DNA of 64,000 nt from Cyathus striatus (Eukaryota; Basidiomycota; Agaricomycetes; Agaricales; Nidulariaceae), in contig JAOVFP010000002.1 in the NCBI GenBank assembly GCA_025738555.1, positions 8,246,001 through 8,310,000 on the forward strand, in the 5' to 3' direction. Each line of letters starts with the position of its first letter. The first letter of the stretch is position 1. Both the position numbers and the translations under genes were made by a program. Of the stretch, positions 52,205-64,000 are shown piece after piece. Below the pieces are notes generated by a model that was not told where the DNA came from, did no database searches, and worked only from the letters and a program-made list of their open reading frames with translations.

Positions 52205-53391
52205 GGTGTCAAGAGATTACTGAAGAATGGGAGGCGGATAGAGAATAAATCACCCTGTATATATACAATTTGGTTATTTCTTTCACTTGCGAGAGGAATT
52301 CAAATCTCCAGCATAGACTAAAATACTCATATTGCGCCACATGGTTATCCAAATTAATACACCCAATGGGGTACATTCGCTGGAGCTACGGAAGATTTTG
52401 GGTAGGCCAAGCAGAGGCCAAGCAAGGCAACTGGTTATGGGTGCACACTGCACACTGAATTTTTTTAGATGATGTAGCATGGTAGGGCATTGATTTGGGG
52501 AGGCAGTGATCGAACAGTGCAAAATCGACTCATCTATATCAGTCAGCCTAGTGACTCTATCGCCTCTAGGCATTTAAAATGAAAAGAGCATGTGTACTGA
52601 CGATATGGTGCGATCTATGGCCACTCATACAGGACCACATAGGAGCACCACAGCACCTGGGCATCTGGGATTCGGTGATCCTGGAAGATATGACGCCTGT
52701 AGTGTCAACCATATTACGATGGGAATAACAATAAAATATCACATGACTGGTAGTATATTGTCAACAGTTCAAATAAGAGAGCGTATTAATTACTATTTGT
52801 AGTTGTCATTGTGCTAGAGTATTATGGCAAATTAGACTGGATCTGCAATCCTGTCAAACTCTGAACGCAGCTCAAACTTTTGCGAAATTTGGTCGAAATT
52901 GCTAGTGACGTTCCTGTTGGAGCTCGCTTAGTCTGCTCAAACTTTTCGGGGTTGCAGATCCAGTCTATTACCACCGCTGTCTAGATACACTCGCAATTCA
53001 TTCCTGCTCTCGGAAACTGCCTTGGGATGTCCATGTATCTCCAGTGATCACAACGTGAAAATTTTCCTAGCAATGTGTGACAATGTATTTACATTATTTC
53101 ATTTCAAAATTATCTTTCACCATAAACCAAATACAGGTATCCGTTCAGTATATATATGTTGTAATAAGCTAGGTGTGTTTACGTCCATATCATGGAAGAT
53201 ATATTTCGCCTATCTTCATTATCATTCACATTTGTGATATTGACATTATTCATGCAGACGTTGCCACCATGGTGAGAAACCGTTCCTGAAATGTGGGCGC
53301 CAGGGGAAACACGGCTAGTATGTATCATTTCACTTTACAGTTTTTCTAAAGTACTGACAAGCATCAGTGAGGATGGGAGTCATCTCCAGAC
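52205..53391. other. Divergent intergenic region of the ParB/RecQ pair
   Basis: It presumably holds the promoters of both divergent transcripts, but no specific site is recognised. It contains the MITE at 52835-52965. Confidence 0.4.
52835..52965. mobile_element. 131-bp MITE with TA duplication
   Basis: Perfect inverted ends GACTGGATCTGCAA are flanked by TA at 52833-52834 and 52966-52967. The subterminal motif CTCAAACTTTT occurs twice in direct orientation. The size and TA target fit a Tc1/mariner-derived MITE. Confidence 0.88.
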
Positions 53392-53844
53392 ATGTCAGAT
53401 GCTTTCAATGTTGATCTTGATGGGTAATTCGGTAACTCCTGTCCTACAGCGAACAAGTCACTGCGACAGATTCAACACATTCTTTGCATGTTAGTTTCCG
53501 ATCTCATTGGCCGCAGTGAGAAAAATGAGGAGCGTGCCTTGGACGACAGGTAAGCTTGCCATCATTATGCATTTTCGACATGTTTAATGAAAAATTCCTT
53601 AGCGGATATGCAAGTTTTAGCAAGGCAGCGTATAATGGATGTGGAGTTGCAAAAACCGCCTGGTAAACAGAAGGTGAACATGAGCTCGTTTCTCGTTCAG
53701 GCCCGCCGTCATGTTACATGCAAGCATGGTGCATCAACTAGCCTCCCCGAATCCCCAATGGAAAAGAAGGCACATATATTTGACAGTGATGATTTGGAGT
53801 TCCTTGCTGAGGCTATTTCCGAGAGGGTTTCTGCGGCTGTTTGA
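53392..53844 (+). CDS. Possible small gene between the ParB-like and RecQ-like genes
   Basis: The start MSDAFNVDLDG resembles the start style of the neighbouring ParB-like gene (MSDIAN). Two canonical introns can be placed (from GTAATT near 53427 and GTAAGC near 53551). Exon 2 reads LRQIQHILCMLVSDLIGRSE. The last exon ends FDSDDLEFLAEAISERVSAA at 53844, after a basic stretch with RQRIMDVELQKPPGKQK. The frames of exons 2 and 3 do not join with the obvious splice sites, so either a splice differs or the frame is broken. No family is recognised. Confidence 0.35.
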
Positions 53845-54391
53845 GATATCCTGCAGATCCCTCCGGGCTGGATTACTGCCCCACCAGCATGCCCACAAGC
53901 CCCCCCACATTAAGTGGGACAGGCGTCTGTATTCTCTCCACACCTTGCAATGTCTTCGTCTGTTACCGGTTCTCACTGCATGGGTTGTCGGAAGGCAGAA
54001 TAAACTCTACCTTGCCAACTCCTAGTAATTGTAACAAGTTCTGGCTCACGATATGGAAATACTCATTTTAATCGATTAATTTCACAAACGATGCGCCGTT
54101 CTCAATGCAGTAACGGTCATTTCAGAACTCTGTAATGAAACTGATGAGCATCCACAACAGTCATTACTGGGCACTTGATACCGCCCAAATTTTAAGTGCT
54201 ATATAGGAGTGTGGTTAGCTATTTCCAGAGCCATGTTCCAGACTGTATGGAGCTCGGCATAGTAAGACAGAAATATTCGAGAACATATTAGGATATATCA
54301 TGCCAATCCGTATTTATGGCTGTTTATTTCATGAGGTATAAAAGGTGTCCCCGCCATGATTTAGTATAGTCGTTCTTTCCTTATCCCCACA
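53845..54391. other. Intergenic upstream of the RecQ-like gene
   Basis: Probably the helicase promoter and leader. A GTATAAAAGG-like box lies around 54335-54345, ~50 bp before the ATG at 54392. Confidence 0.45.
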
Positions 54392-57300
54392 ATGTCATTC
54401 AAATGCAAGTCATGTATGAGAGTGTTTAAAATTTTGCGAGACTGCATGGCCCATGAAAAGCACTGCAATTACTCCTGTGCGTAAATTTATCTATCACGTG
54501 ATTATCAACTAACCCATTCATAAAGTCCCAAAGGGATGAAAGCGTTAGTTTCTTTGTGTGCAATTTATTCTCAATTGTAACATACCTTTAACTAGATGGC
54601 TTCACAGTTGTCGATTACAACGTACAGAGCAAACATGGTAATCCTGTGTTTATTCATCTTTCCAATATATCTAACAAGCTCTTCTCCAGGCACGACAGTT
54701 TTTCCAATCTGAGTTGGTAAATATCAATCGAAATATACAAGGTACCTCCCGGCTGACATATTATTTTTTATAGGGTGATGACGACATCAGCAATTATTCT
54801 AAACGTTCCGATTCAGTGGTGCGTATTAGGTATTACCATGTTCAGCATCATTCACAAGTATCTGCAGTCGTCAAGTGACATTGATGAACATTCATCATCA
54901 TCATCGTCGTCGGTAATAAGCTAATAATATAATATATTGTTTATTCGATAACTAAACAAATATACTTTAGAACAATATTGAATATGACGATGATATTAGT
55001 GATGTGGATGAGGAGCACTATCGGATCCTCTCCTGTCCGAAAATGGAGGATGTGTACACAGTAATAGACTTTTCTATGTATGAGCCGGTACAAGACTGAC
55101 ACTGCATTAACATCTAGGTACTAAAGGAACATCCTGACGGCTACCTGACCAGCGAATTTCTATCGGGTATTCATTTAGGAATTCTGAGCGATGAACGGCT
55201 TTGGACATGCATGTTGTGTGGTAGTAGACACAATCAGAGTACTGTGGTAGCGCATCTGGACTATCATCAAACCAATATACCTGACAAGATGCAAAGCCAC
55301 TGGGACAACATACAGAAATTGTTCAAAATTAAATGCGATGATGTAACATTTAATAGCAATTTTCACTGTGTCAATTTGGCTAATATACACTTAGATACTC
55401 TACAGTGATGGTGATGGGAATAAAGAAAACATTCCACCCATGCGCGATGTGATTGAGCATACTGATGAGGTATGCAATCTATGCAAGCTATACCCTAGCT
55501 AACATCGTTGTTGTGTATTAGACATTAATGCTACATCCAGACGGGTATATTACCAGCAGGTTCTTGGAAAGCCTAAATGTTGGCATTTCCAAAGAGGATA
55601 GTCTGTGGCTTTGTATATCATGTCGCAGCATGCATGATGTGGAAGGCATAGAGGAGCATCTGCATCAACACGGCAAGGAAGTACCTTGCAACAGAAGATT
55701 CGTATGGAATGATATGCAACTTTCGTACAATGTAAGTCTCAACACCAGTGATGTCATGGATTGTGCTAAACTGCTTGGTAGATATTGTCAGAGGAGGATG
55801 ATCGTAATTCCTCTCAAATGTGTGACATTTCCCCGGAGGAAGAAGAAGCATATATGCATATCATTCTGGAGGACCGTAAACTTGATGAGCAAGTGAGTGA
55901 TCCAGTTTACTGTTTAAAAATCTGATTCTAAACTCATTATTAGGCTATACATAAACGAACCGATGGGCTACTATCTAGTCAACTGTTAGATTCGCTGGAT
56001 GTTGCCATTGATGAAGCTGGAATGTTGTGGCATTGCAAATTGTGCAATGAAAAATGTCACTCGTTTTCTTTCCATCTTCAAACAGTGCATGGCATTGATA
56101 TGAATGAGGAGAATACGGAGCATTTTCGGCGTCTGGAAGAGCGGTATGGTATTGGACACGATGTTCAAAGTCATGAGGAGGACACAACACTTGTTAACGT
56201 TCGTGTCATCTTTTACATTTTGGAGTACGCATGATTGAATATCAAATAGATATCAAATGAACATATTTCTGATGTAATGGCTGTGGCTACAGAAGATTGC
56301 TTGCAGGATGTTGGGGTTGAGGTACGGGTATCTACGTTCCCGCCATCCTATCTGTGTTAGTTTATCTAAATATATGTCATCTAGGATACTAGCTCGGTAC
56401 TGCACCAAACTCTTTGTATCGAGGACTATGAGGTATAAATAAATTGAAACATTGTCAGGCGGGCCCTACCTGACATGGTTTTATTTTTCAGGATCTGTTG
56501 GAAAAGGAAGAGGGATTGCACTCCAACGCGTTTTTGGATAGTTATAATCTTGCTGTACTGAGCAATGCCGAACTCTGGGTTTGCACCTCATGTAAAAATG
56601 CATACACAAGGACTGGCGTCACAGCCCATCTACTGAAACACTCCAGAAAGTTGCCTAAAGAATCATTGCCGTACTGGGAATACCTCCAGGATCAATATAG
56701 CATATGTACCGAGTACCCCGTCTTGCGTTCTGACCGTGATAACCTAAATCCCTTTCCAATTCTCGATATCGAGGAGGAATATGGCTGTTCTGCCTGCGAT
56801 ACCTCTGGGTCTCGCCAATATCTAGCCCGGTTTCATATCCCTAAATGTAAAGGTGCTAAACTTATTTCGGGAATATCAACACAGACGTTCCACAAAGGAA
56901 TCAGCAAAAAGAAGTTTCGAGTAATTCCTCGAAGTGATCGGTATGCATCCATAGCGCGTCTCAGTCCTGCTCAGGTGTGGCATGATATATATGCTGCTAA
57001 TCAGAAACAAGAGGTTGACACCTGTCGTGAAGCTCCCAATGCTCGACTTGTCAGTCCATGGTTGATGCGAACTGGGTGGCACAAAATGGTCGCAAATCAT
57101 CAGTGGAAGGATCTTAAACAACAGGTGTTGCTCCCAAGTGCTGACGAAGGGTTGGATTGGCTACGCCCGCTCTTCGACGAATATATTGCAGCTGCCAGTA
57201 AGCAGATAGATGATACCGAGTTGCAAGTCATGTTCAGACTCAACAGTCCAAATGCCCCTCATGTGTAAGTGAACTCAAGTTCTTTTAGAATATGTATATA

Positions 57301-60300
57301 CTTACACTCATCATTCACGTTAAGAATATCGCACAAGCCTTTCAGACAGTTTCATCAGATTGACAATACCATCGCACAATATTCAGTTACGGTAGTTCAT
57401 TTGATTGCCACCATCATTCGAAATGTTGTTGGCGATTGTAAATTTAAACTGGATGACTCCATGGAATTGTCTAATGCTGTCCGGCTCCTGTGTGACAATC
57501 GCACTCTAGAGTGTCTTCACAATGTACTTTCGGCACTGTGGTTACGTAATTGGGCACCTGCGACCGGGGCGGGATATCTTAATCCTACCGTCACTTTTTT
57601 AGGACTATACAGCATAAAGGAAAAGGGTGAATTTAAACACCCCAAAGATGTTACCGGAGATATCGCAAAGTTATTCTGGGGGATAAAAATGGTAACCTTG
57701 ACAGAAGTAAAACGGCGACGTCGCACATCACAGCAGTCGGAGATGGATATTATGCTTGAGCTACAGCCATGGGTTAGTGGTAATAACTCGTCGACATTTA
57801 GCGATCTCACATCACTCCAACACTATGCTACAAGTATCGCAATGTCCACTCAGAACTTGCCCAAGGTTATATTTCCCAACAGACATGATAACGACTATTC
57901 TGTCCTCCTCTTCAATGGCAAGATGGTTACTGTTGACAATATGCGGCAGATCTATACAAATATCCAGACGGATATTCTTGCATTATGGGAAAAAATTACA
58001 TTTAATGTACTAATGGATATCACGTATCATATTCTGCATGATAACCTTTCATCCACTACACCTGGCTACTCTCTGTTTGACGAGGATACTAATCCATTTA
58101 TCAAGTCGAAGGATGTTTTAATGGATCATATCTTAACTGATCCACAGCTATTCGACAGATTCTTTCTTGATTCATCCCGTATAAATGTCCACGAGGCTCG
58201 TGAATGGCTCTTAGATTTAGCCAAACTGGAGCTACTGTTGCTCATATCGGTCGCATTAAAATCAGGTGCTCCCATTCGTATGACGGAGCTTATTTCCTCA
58301 CATTTTCGGAACCGTGATACTCGTCCACGGAATCTCGTAGGGGTGGGTCGGCGGTTGTCACTGGTTCGCCAATACAGTAAGACCAGCAATAACGAACAAC
58401 AAGACCGTGTTATTCCTCATGCAATTTCTGCTTTTGAAACGGACATTACACTGAAGAATCTAGGATTCGTGCGACCAGTTGCCCAGGTATGATAATCAAT
58501 GTCAGCTGGGACCAATCTGACATTCTTTTATATCGTCCTTGATCACAGTTCTTTGCAAACTATGTCTGGCCCCTGGATCCGGAAGTCAGCAGAAAGTACT
58601 CTGAAGTTTTATTCATGGGATTTGGTGACCTCATTGATGCCGAGGATGCAAGTAGGTATATGGGTGTCATAACCTCTATCGTGCTTGGATGGAAGATCAC
58701 TATTAGTGTTTGGCGACATGTCAACATTGCATGGAAACAGAAATTGTGCAAAGGGAAAATCAATTCTGCAATTGAAGATGAGATCATGAGCGTCATTCAT
58801 GCTCAGCAAAGCGGACACTCTGTTCGAACGGAGTATCAGATTTACGGAATCGATGGCGATAGCTTGCGTGGTATAGCAGAGGATATCATTGCTGCTTACT
58901 TGGACGCCTCGAACGAATTTCAGAAAGTCTTTGGTATTCCAATAGGCGGCCTGTGCCTTCCATTTAATCGGGTGCGGATGGAGGACTTTGATAGCTTGGT
59001 TATGGCTGGAAAAATAGTGCTGAGGAAAGATAAGGGTGATACCAATACGGAGATTCTGGCAGCGTTGCAAGAATTGAAAACATGCCATGAAACATCATTA
59101 CGCTTACTGTATCAGGAGGTCAATGAGCTTCGGCAAACCGTTGCCGTGCTTACACATTCCCCACCCATCGTTTCCCATCTAGGTCCGGACACTGGCGCTG
59201 AACTTAATGTCAGCCAGACCGAGTCTGACATTCTCTCGACATCCATAATTGAAGCCGTACCAGCCCATGAAGAATATGAATGCGCACCTGGTGTAGCTCC
59301 TCTGCCCTCCATAGCATTGGAAGATCCGGAGCGCCATCAGAATCATGTAACAGATGCACCAGACATGTTGATCTATCTTCATAAGCTTTATGGGACTGAT
59401 GCGTCATGGACCACTGACGAGCAACGAGATGCTGTTTACTCAATAATGGCACTTGAGCAGGATGTTTTCGTTGTTCTTAAGACTGGTGCTGGGAAGACAG
59501 CTATTGCCCTTATTCCAAGTATGCATGAAGATGGATACTCGGTTATCGTTATACCCTTGATCTCCCTTCTTGAGGACTGGAAACGAAGGATGGCTTCTCT
59601 GGGTATTGGTTATGAGCATTTTGAAGGCGCTGGGAATCCACAGCTTACTGGCGATTTTAACATCATTTTAGTCTCATCGGATGTCGTCATGGGCGATTCA
59701 TGGATATCTGCCACTGCCTCCTTGCGGAAGAACATTCTCCGCTTTATATTTGAAGAGGTTCACCTGTATTTCACTGACAGGGACTTTCGTCCAAAGGCCT
59801 TCTTGCGTGCTTATACACTGCGATCTCGGCATCCCTGCCAGATGGTACTCATGTCTGCAACAATTCCACAGAATGCTAGAGAATGGCTCTCCAGCGAATT
59901 CATGCTAAAGGATCCTATGCTCATAACATCATCATGCGCACGTCCAGAGCTTAAATACGTAATAAAGTCATTCGACTTTGAATTTACGTCCATGATAAAT
60001 AATGTGAAGGAGTGGATTTCACAAACATCAACGTTGTATCGATGGTCACCTGAAGATCGATACCTGGTTTTTGTTAAGTCTGTGGTTCAGGCCAAGTCCG
60101 TCGCGGAGCATATGAATCTAAATTGCTATCACGCAAACTCAACACCACATCCCATATCTGATGAAGACCGGAAGTCACGTATGGAGGACTTTTTGGCTGG
60201 AAAAGATAATAAAATAGGTTTGGTGTGTACGAGTGCACTATCGGCTGGATTTGACTATCACCATGTCCGAGCAACAATACATGTTGGTACGCCGCCAGAT

Positions 60301-61305
60301 ATGATCATGTTTGTTCAGCAATCTGGAAGGGCAGGTCGAGACGGAAAGCTTGCGCATTGCATGGTGGTACCGAACGGAAGAAGTACTGTGCAGAATGAGT
60401 TCTCAGGCGTCTCAGAACTTAACACTGCTTTTGGAGAATTGCGATTGACGGAAAGGTGGCCTTCAACTTGCATACGGTTTCAGATGAGTTCGTTACTAGA
60501 TGGCCAGGGAAAAGATTGTTTGGCATTGGGATTGTCCTATCAGACCTGTTCTACTTGTGATGATTGTACGTGATATTACTGCCGTACTTGTGTACACACT
60601 AACGCTTTCGTAGATGAGAGAGGGGTCATGGCCACTCCCAAATTACGGTCTGAACTCGTAAAAACAATTAGTGTCCAAGAATCAACCGTTGTGCAAGGTT
60701 CCAGTAAAATGGCGCAAAAGCGTCGGCTAGAAGATGCCTTTGGACCTGTTGCCGAAAAGGCGCTTAAGCGGAGCACCGCAGAGATATCAAAACTTTCCGC
60801 AGAGTTGGAAATATATAGCAGGTTCTTGAAGAAAGCAAAGGGACAATGTGGCGCATGTAATGCGCATGGGATTTCAACCACAGGCTCTCTTCATTCACTC
60901 GACTTCTGTCCAAGTATACAAAATAACGAGAACCATCTATTTATAATGGGCAATATCACGTACCCTAGAATGTACTTGGGGAAACCATGGGTTGGACCTT
61001 GCTGGAGTTGCCATGTCCATGCATTTGGAAGTAATACTTTGCATTTACCATTCACCAATCCAAGAATTCATCCTATTCCCGAGACATATATGGCAGGCTT
61101 TCTAACCGCAATCTGGGAAGTTCCAACATTGCGATCGTCATTTGCTTCGTATCTAGGTCAAACGTGGCATTCTATCGCTGATTACAAAAGATGTATTGTA
61201 ACTCCACTCGGCCCGTCTAGGATTCCTATGCCTGACAAGCCAAAAACAGTCAATCATCGTACTGTGAGTATGGCAGCTATGGTTTGGTGGCAGTTACATA
61301 AATAG
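54392..61305 (+). CDS. RecQ-family helicase with N-terminal zinc-finger-like array
   Basis: A superfamily-2 helicase of roughly 1400-1500 residues in many exons. The start codes for FKCKSCMRVF, a C2H2-like finger, followed by phase-0 microexons of ~27-45 nt. Four ~70-residue modules, each with LW.C..C then a His pair, follow: CMLCGSRHNQ at 55210, CISCRSMHD at 55617, CKLCNEKC at 56035 and CTSCKNAY at 56586. A further CSACDTSG finger comes near 56790. A long unassigned region (to ~59380) precedes the helicase core: TTDEQRDAVYSI, Walker A GAGKT (59485-59499), FEEVH in place of DExH (59752), VLMSATIP, YLVFVKS, and QQSGRAGRDG (60316-60345). The tail has a KRRLEDAFG coiled coil and Cys/His pairs. 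Exons 57325-58488, 58550-60567 and 60615-61305 join in phase. Related fungal RecQ proteins include telomere-linked helicases; the role here is unknown. Confidence 0.85.
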
Positions 61306-62428
61306 CAGAAGTTCGTAACATCCGTAATGACTGTGATTCATTGAATGTAATATGGTTTGAATTAATGAATTCCCTGGCGTATGCGGTTATATTTTGCAAT
61401 AATAAATTGTGTCTGCAAGTGCATGTAATGTTTTACTGTAGAAGTTGAAGATATACATGCGATGAAGTATCTGCTTGGCTTGCGGAAGGTTCAGCTGGAT
61501 ATAGCGTATACTCTACAAAACACTTAGAATTTGCAAGTAAAATTTGCATTAATAACGTAACGTATGACTTATATGCAAGGTACTCGATGCGCGTGTGCAT
61601 GAGTTGAAAGCGCAGGCTGCTGGACGAAGCGGAACGGCACGTAAAGACGAATCAATTCATGCAGGTATGTATTTAAAGATTCCTAGTCATAGTTATATTT
61701 ACGATATATTAGAAAGTTGTGAACGGGGGACAGTGCATTATGCAACCAGCCTTTCTTCTAACTGAATGTCTCCATCCAACTTCTGCACCGCCGTGTCGTT
61801 TCAATCGACTTAGCTGTCGCCTATGTCACGTGCAACTTCGACAGGGCAATAACTTGTCCCCCGTCACTGCATCACGACGGTGACGACGGCAACCGCTGCA
61901 AGAACGGCGTATAGGCCACCCTCCAGGCCCCCGTTAACGCCTCCCCCTCAACTCCATCTCGCGTGGTCCCGGCATCAACGTCAATCGTCGTTGAGGTTGA
62001 TGCCACGTTGCCGCACTCACCTCGATGTTGCAACGCCCCACTACCTCGTCCCGCATCATCAAGCTGTACAGCGCCATCGACGCACATCTCCCAACCCCCC
62101 TCATTCGTCAACTTTTCTCTCATTCTATCCTACGCTTTCCCTCTTTTCGCACCCAGAGACTCCCCGTACCGTTGCCCGCAACTGTGTGTCCGGCGGACCC
62201 ACGTCCATAACGACGACCGCGACGCCAGCACAAACACCAACGCCCGCATCGAGGATGAGGACGGCGCCCAACAGCCGCAGCGAAGGGGAGACAGCGAGGG
62301 TAGTACGCGGCAGGAACGGCAGCGATAGGTGCGTAGTGAAGGGAACGAATAGGACAGCGAGGAAGAGGAGAGCAGGGAGAGCATCGAGGGTGATGCACAG
62401 CAGGAGGGGCGGTGGCAACGGCGGGCGT
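61306..62428. other. Intergenic with possible exon remnants
   Basis: Two exon-like pieces on the plus strand, DIHAMKYLLGLRKVQLDIA at about 61450-61507 and VLDARVHELKAQAAGRSGTA at about 61581-61640, are bounded by splice-like signals. I do not recognise the source gene. From 61870 the sequence turns GC-rich with basic frames and no family. Confidence 0.35.
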
Positions 62429-63365
<937 letters not shown>

Positions 63366-63653
63366 GCCTGGCTGTCTTGAGCCTTTCTTCTCTTCCCCCT
63401 CCCTTCTACCACCTCCTGCGTACTCCTCTTGCTTTCCTTCCCTGCCCGTCGATCTTCGGCATACCCATGCTACGCGTACCTTTCTTCTATTCCTTTTTGT
63501 GTTTGCACTAACACCCGCCCAGCTTCTTTCGCGTTCTCTATACATCCCCTCCTTCTATCACCCCTTGCTTCCCACCTTCTCTCGTCATTGTTTCCTTCCC
63601 ATCTCTTCTCTTCGTTCCCTCGCCTAACACCAATACCAACGCCCACCCAACAG
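63366..63653. other. Pyrimidine-rich spacer
   Basis: No gene is recognised. The junction between the spermidine synthase relic and the transporter fragment lies here. Confidence 0.4.
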
Positions 63654-63930
63654 ATACTACAGCATCGACCCGAACCAAAATGTCATCCTCCAACAAATTG
63701 GGTACGACGGCTCCGAAGGCACCCCCTGGAACTGTCTCTTCAAGATTTCGATGGGAGGAATTATCATTACTTCCCTTGGATTTGTACAAGGTATGTCCTT
63801 TTGCTATCGTTGTGTGTAGGTGAGCGGCGCTCATGAGATGGTGATAGGGTACTATGTTACGGTATTGCTGATTGAGAAGCCGGGAGGAGGTGGATACAGA
63901 TTCAGGGACCCCCGTGTGCCGCACTGCCTT
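63654..63930 (+). pseudogene. Phosphate transporter (Pho84-like MFS) fragment
   Basis: The piece reads VILQQIGYDGSEGTPWN, ISMGGIIITSLGFVQ, an intron from about 63790 to 63848, then GYYVTVLLIEK. This matches the region between loop and membrane helices in H+/phosphate symporters of the PHO84 family. After EK a one-base change shifts the frame out of the expected GRRWIQIQG. No N-terminal part is present upstream, so it is a broken fragment that may run past the window. Confidence 0.7.
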
Positions 63931-64000
63931 GTACGTGTTTTTTTGCATGTCTTTTTATCTGATTCTTGCTTCGCTACTATCCCTCATCACCTCTTGTTTC

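Overview
The window is nuclear DNA of a filamentous basidiomycete, most likely a mushroom-forming Agaricomycete. The evidence is intron-rich genes with ~50-65 bp GT-AG introns, relics of the spermidine synthase-saccharopine dehydrogenase fusion gene known from basidiomycetes, a very long TPR-CHAT protein, and a Zn2Cys6/Fungal_trans regulator. No rRNA, tRNA or CRISPR was recognised.

Layout. 1.0-5.2 kb holds a complete 13-exon M17 leucyl aminopeptidase whose fourth intron has grown to 1.9 kb. 5.4-8.8 kb (minus) is an apparently intact Zn2Cys6 transcription factor, followed by a decayed SET-domain gene (9.9-11.2 kb). Two DNA transposons (11.26-11.70 and 12.13-13.39 kb) precede a 1262-residue TPR-CHAT protein (13.7-17.6 kb). 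A broken Byr4-like gene (18.6-20.7 kb), a dead GH5 exo-beta-1,3-glucanase lying between direct repeats (22.7-24.9 kb) and an unrecognised relic split by a transposon of GAGCGTGA repeats (26.0-27.4 kb) follow. From 27.76 to 36.2 kb the block transcription factor - SET gene - Byr4 appears again as a degraded duplicate without the CHAT gene. It carries its own insertions: a SPA2-like fragment with a hairpin at 31.35-33.8 kb and a 180-bp MITE. Next come a dead spermidine synthase-saccharopine dehydrogenase gene (36.3-38.6 kb), degenerate repeats and a Lon protease fragment (40.4-41.3 kb).

43.9-61.3 kb is dominated by two large divergent genes. On the minus strand is a ParB-like gene (43.9-52.2 kb), interrupted by a 2.2-kb transposon of CGGTAC repeats. 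On the plus strand is a RecQ-family helicase (54.4-61.3 kb) whose N-terminal part is a chain of zinc-finger-like modules on separate exons. A small possible gene and a 131-bp MITE lie between them. The window ends with a third-rate copy of the spermidine synthase gene and a fragment of a phosphate transporter.

Overall this is a gene-poor, transposon-rich accessory region. The aminopeptidase, transcription factor copy 1, TPR-CHAT gene and RecQ-like gene look intact; most other coding matter is broken. The best candidates for something new are the ParB/zinc-finger-RecQ pair, and two transposons (26005-27428 and 46311-48494) that share end structure and a 9-bp target duplication but are each packed with a different short repeat.
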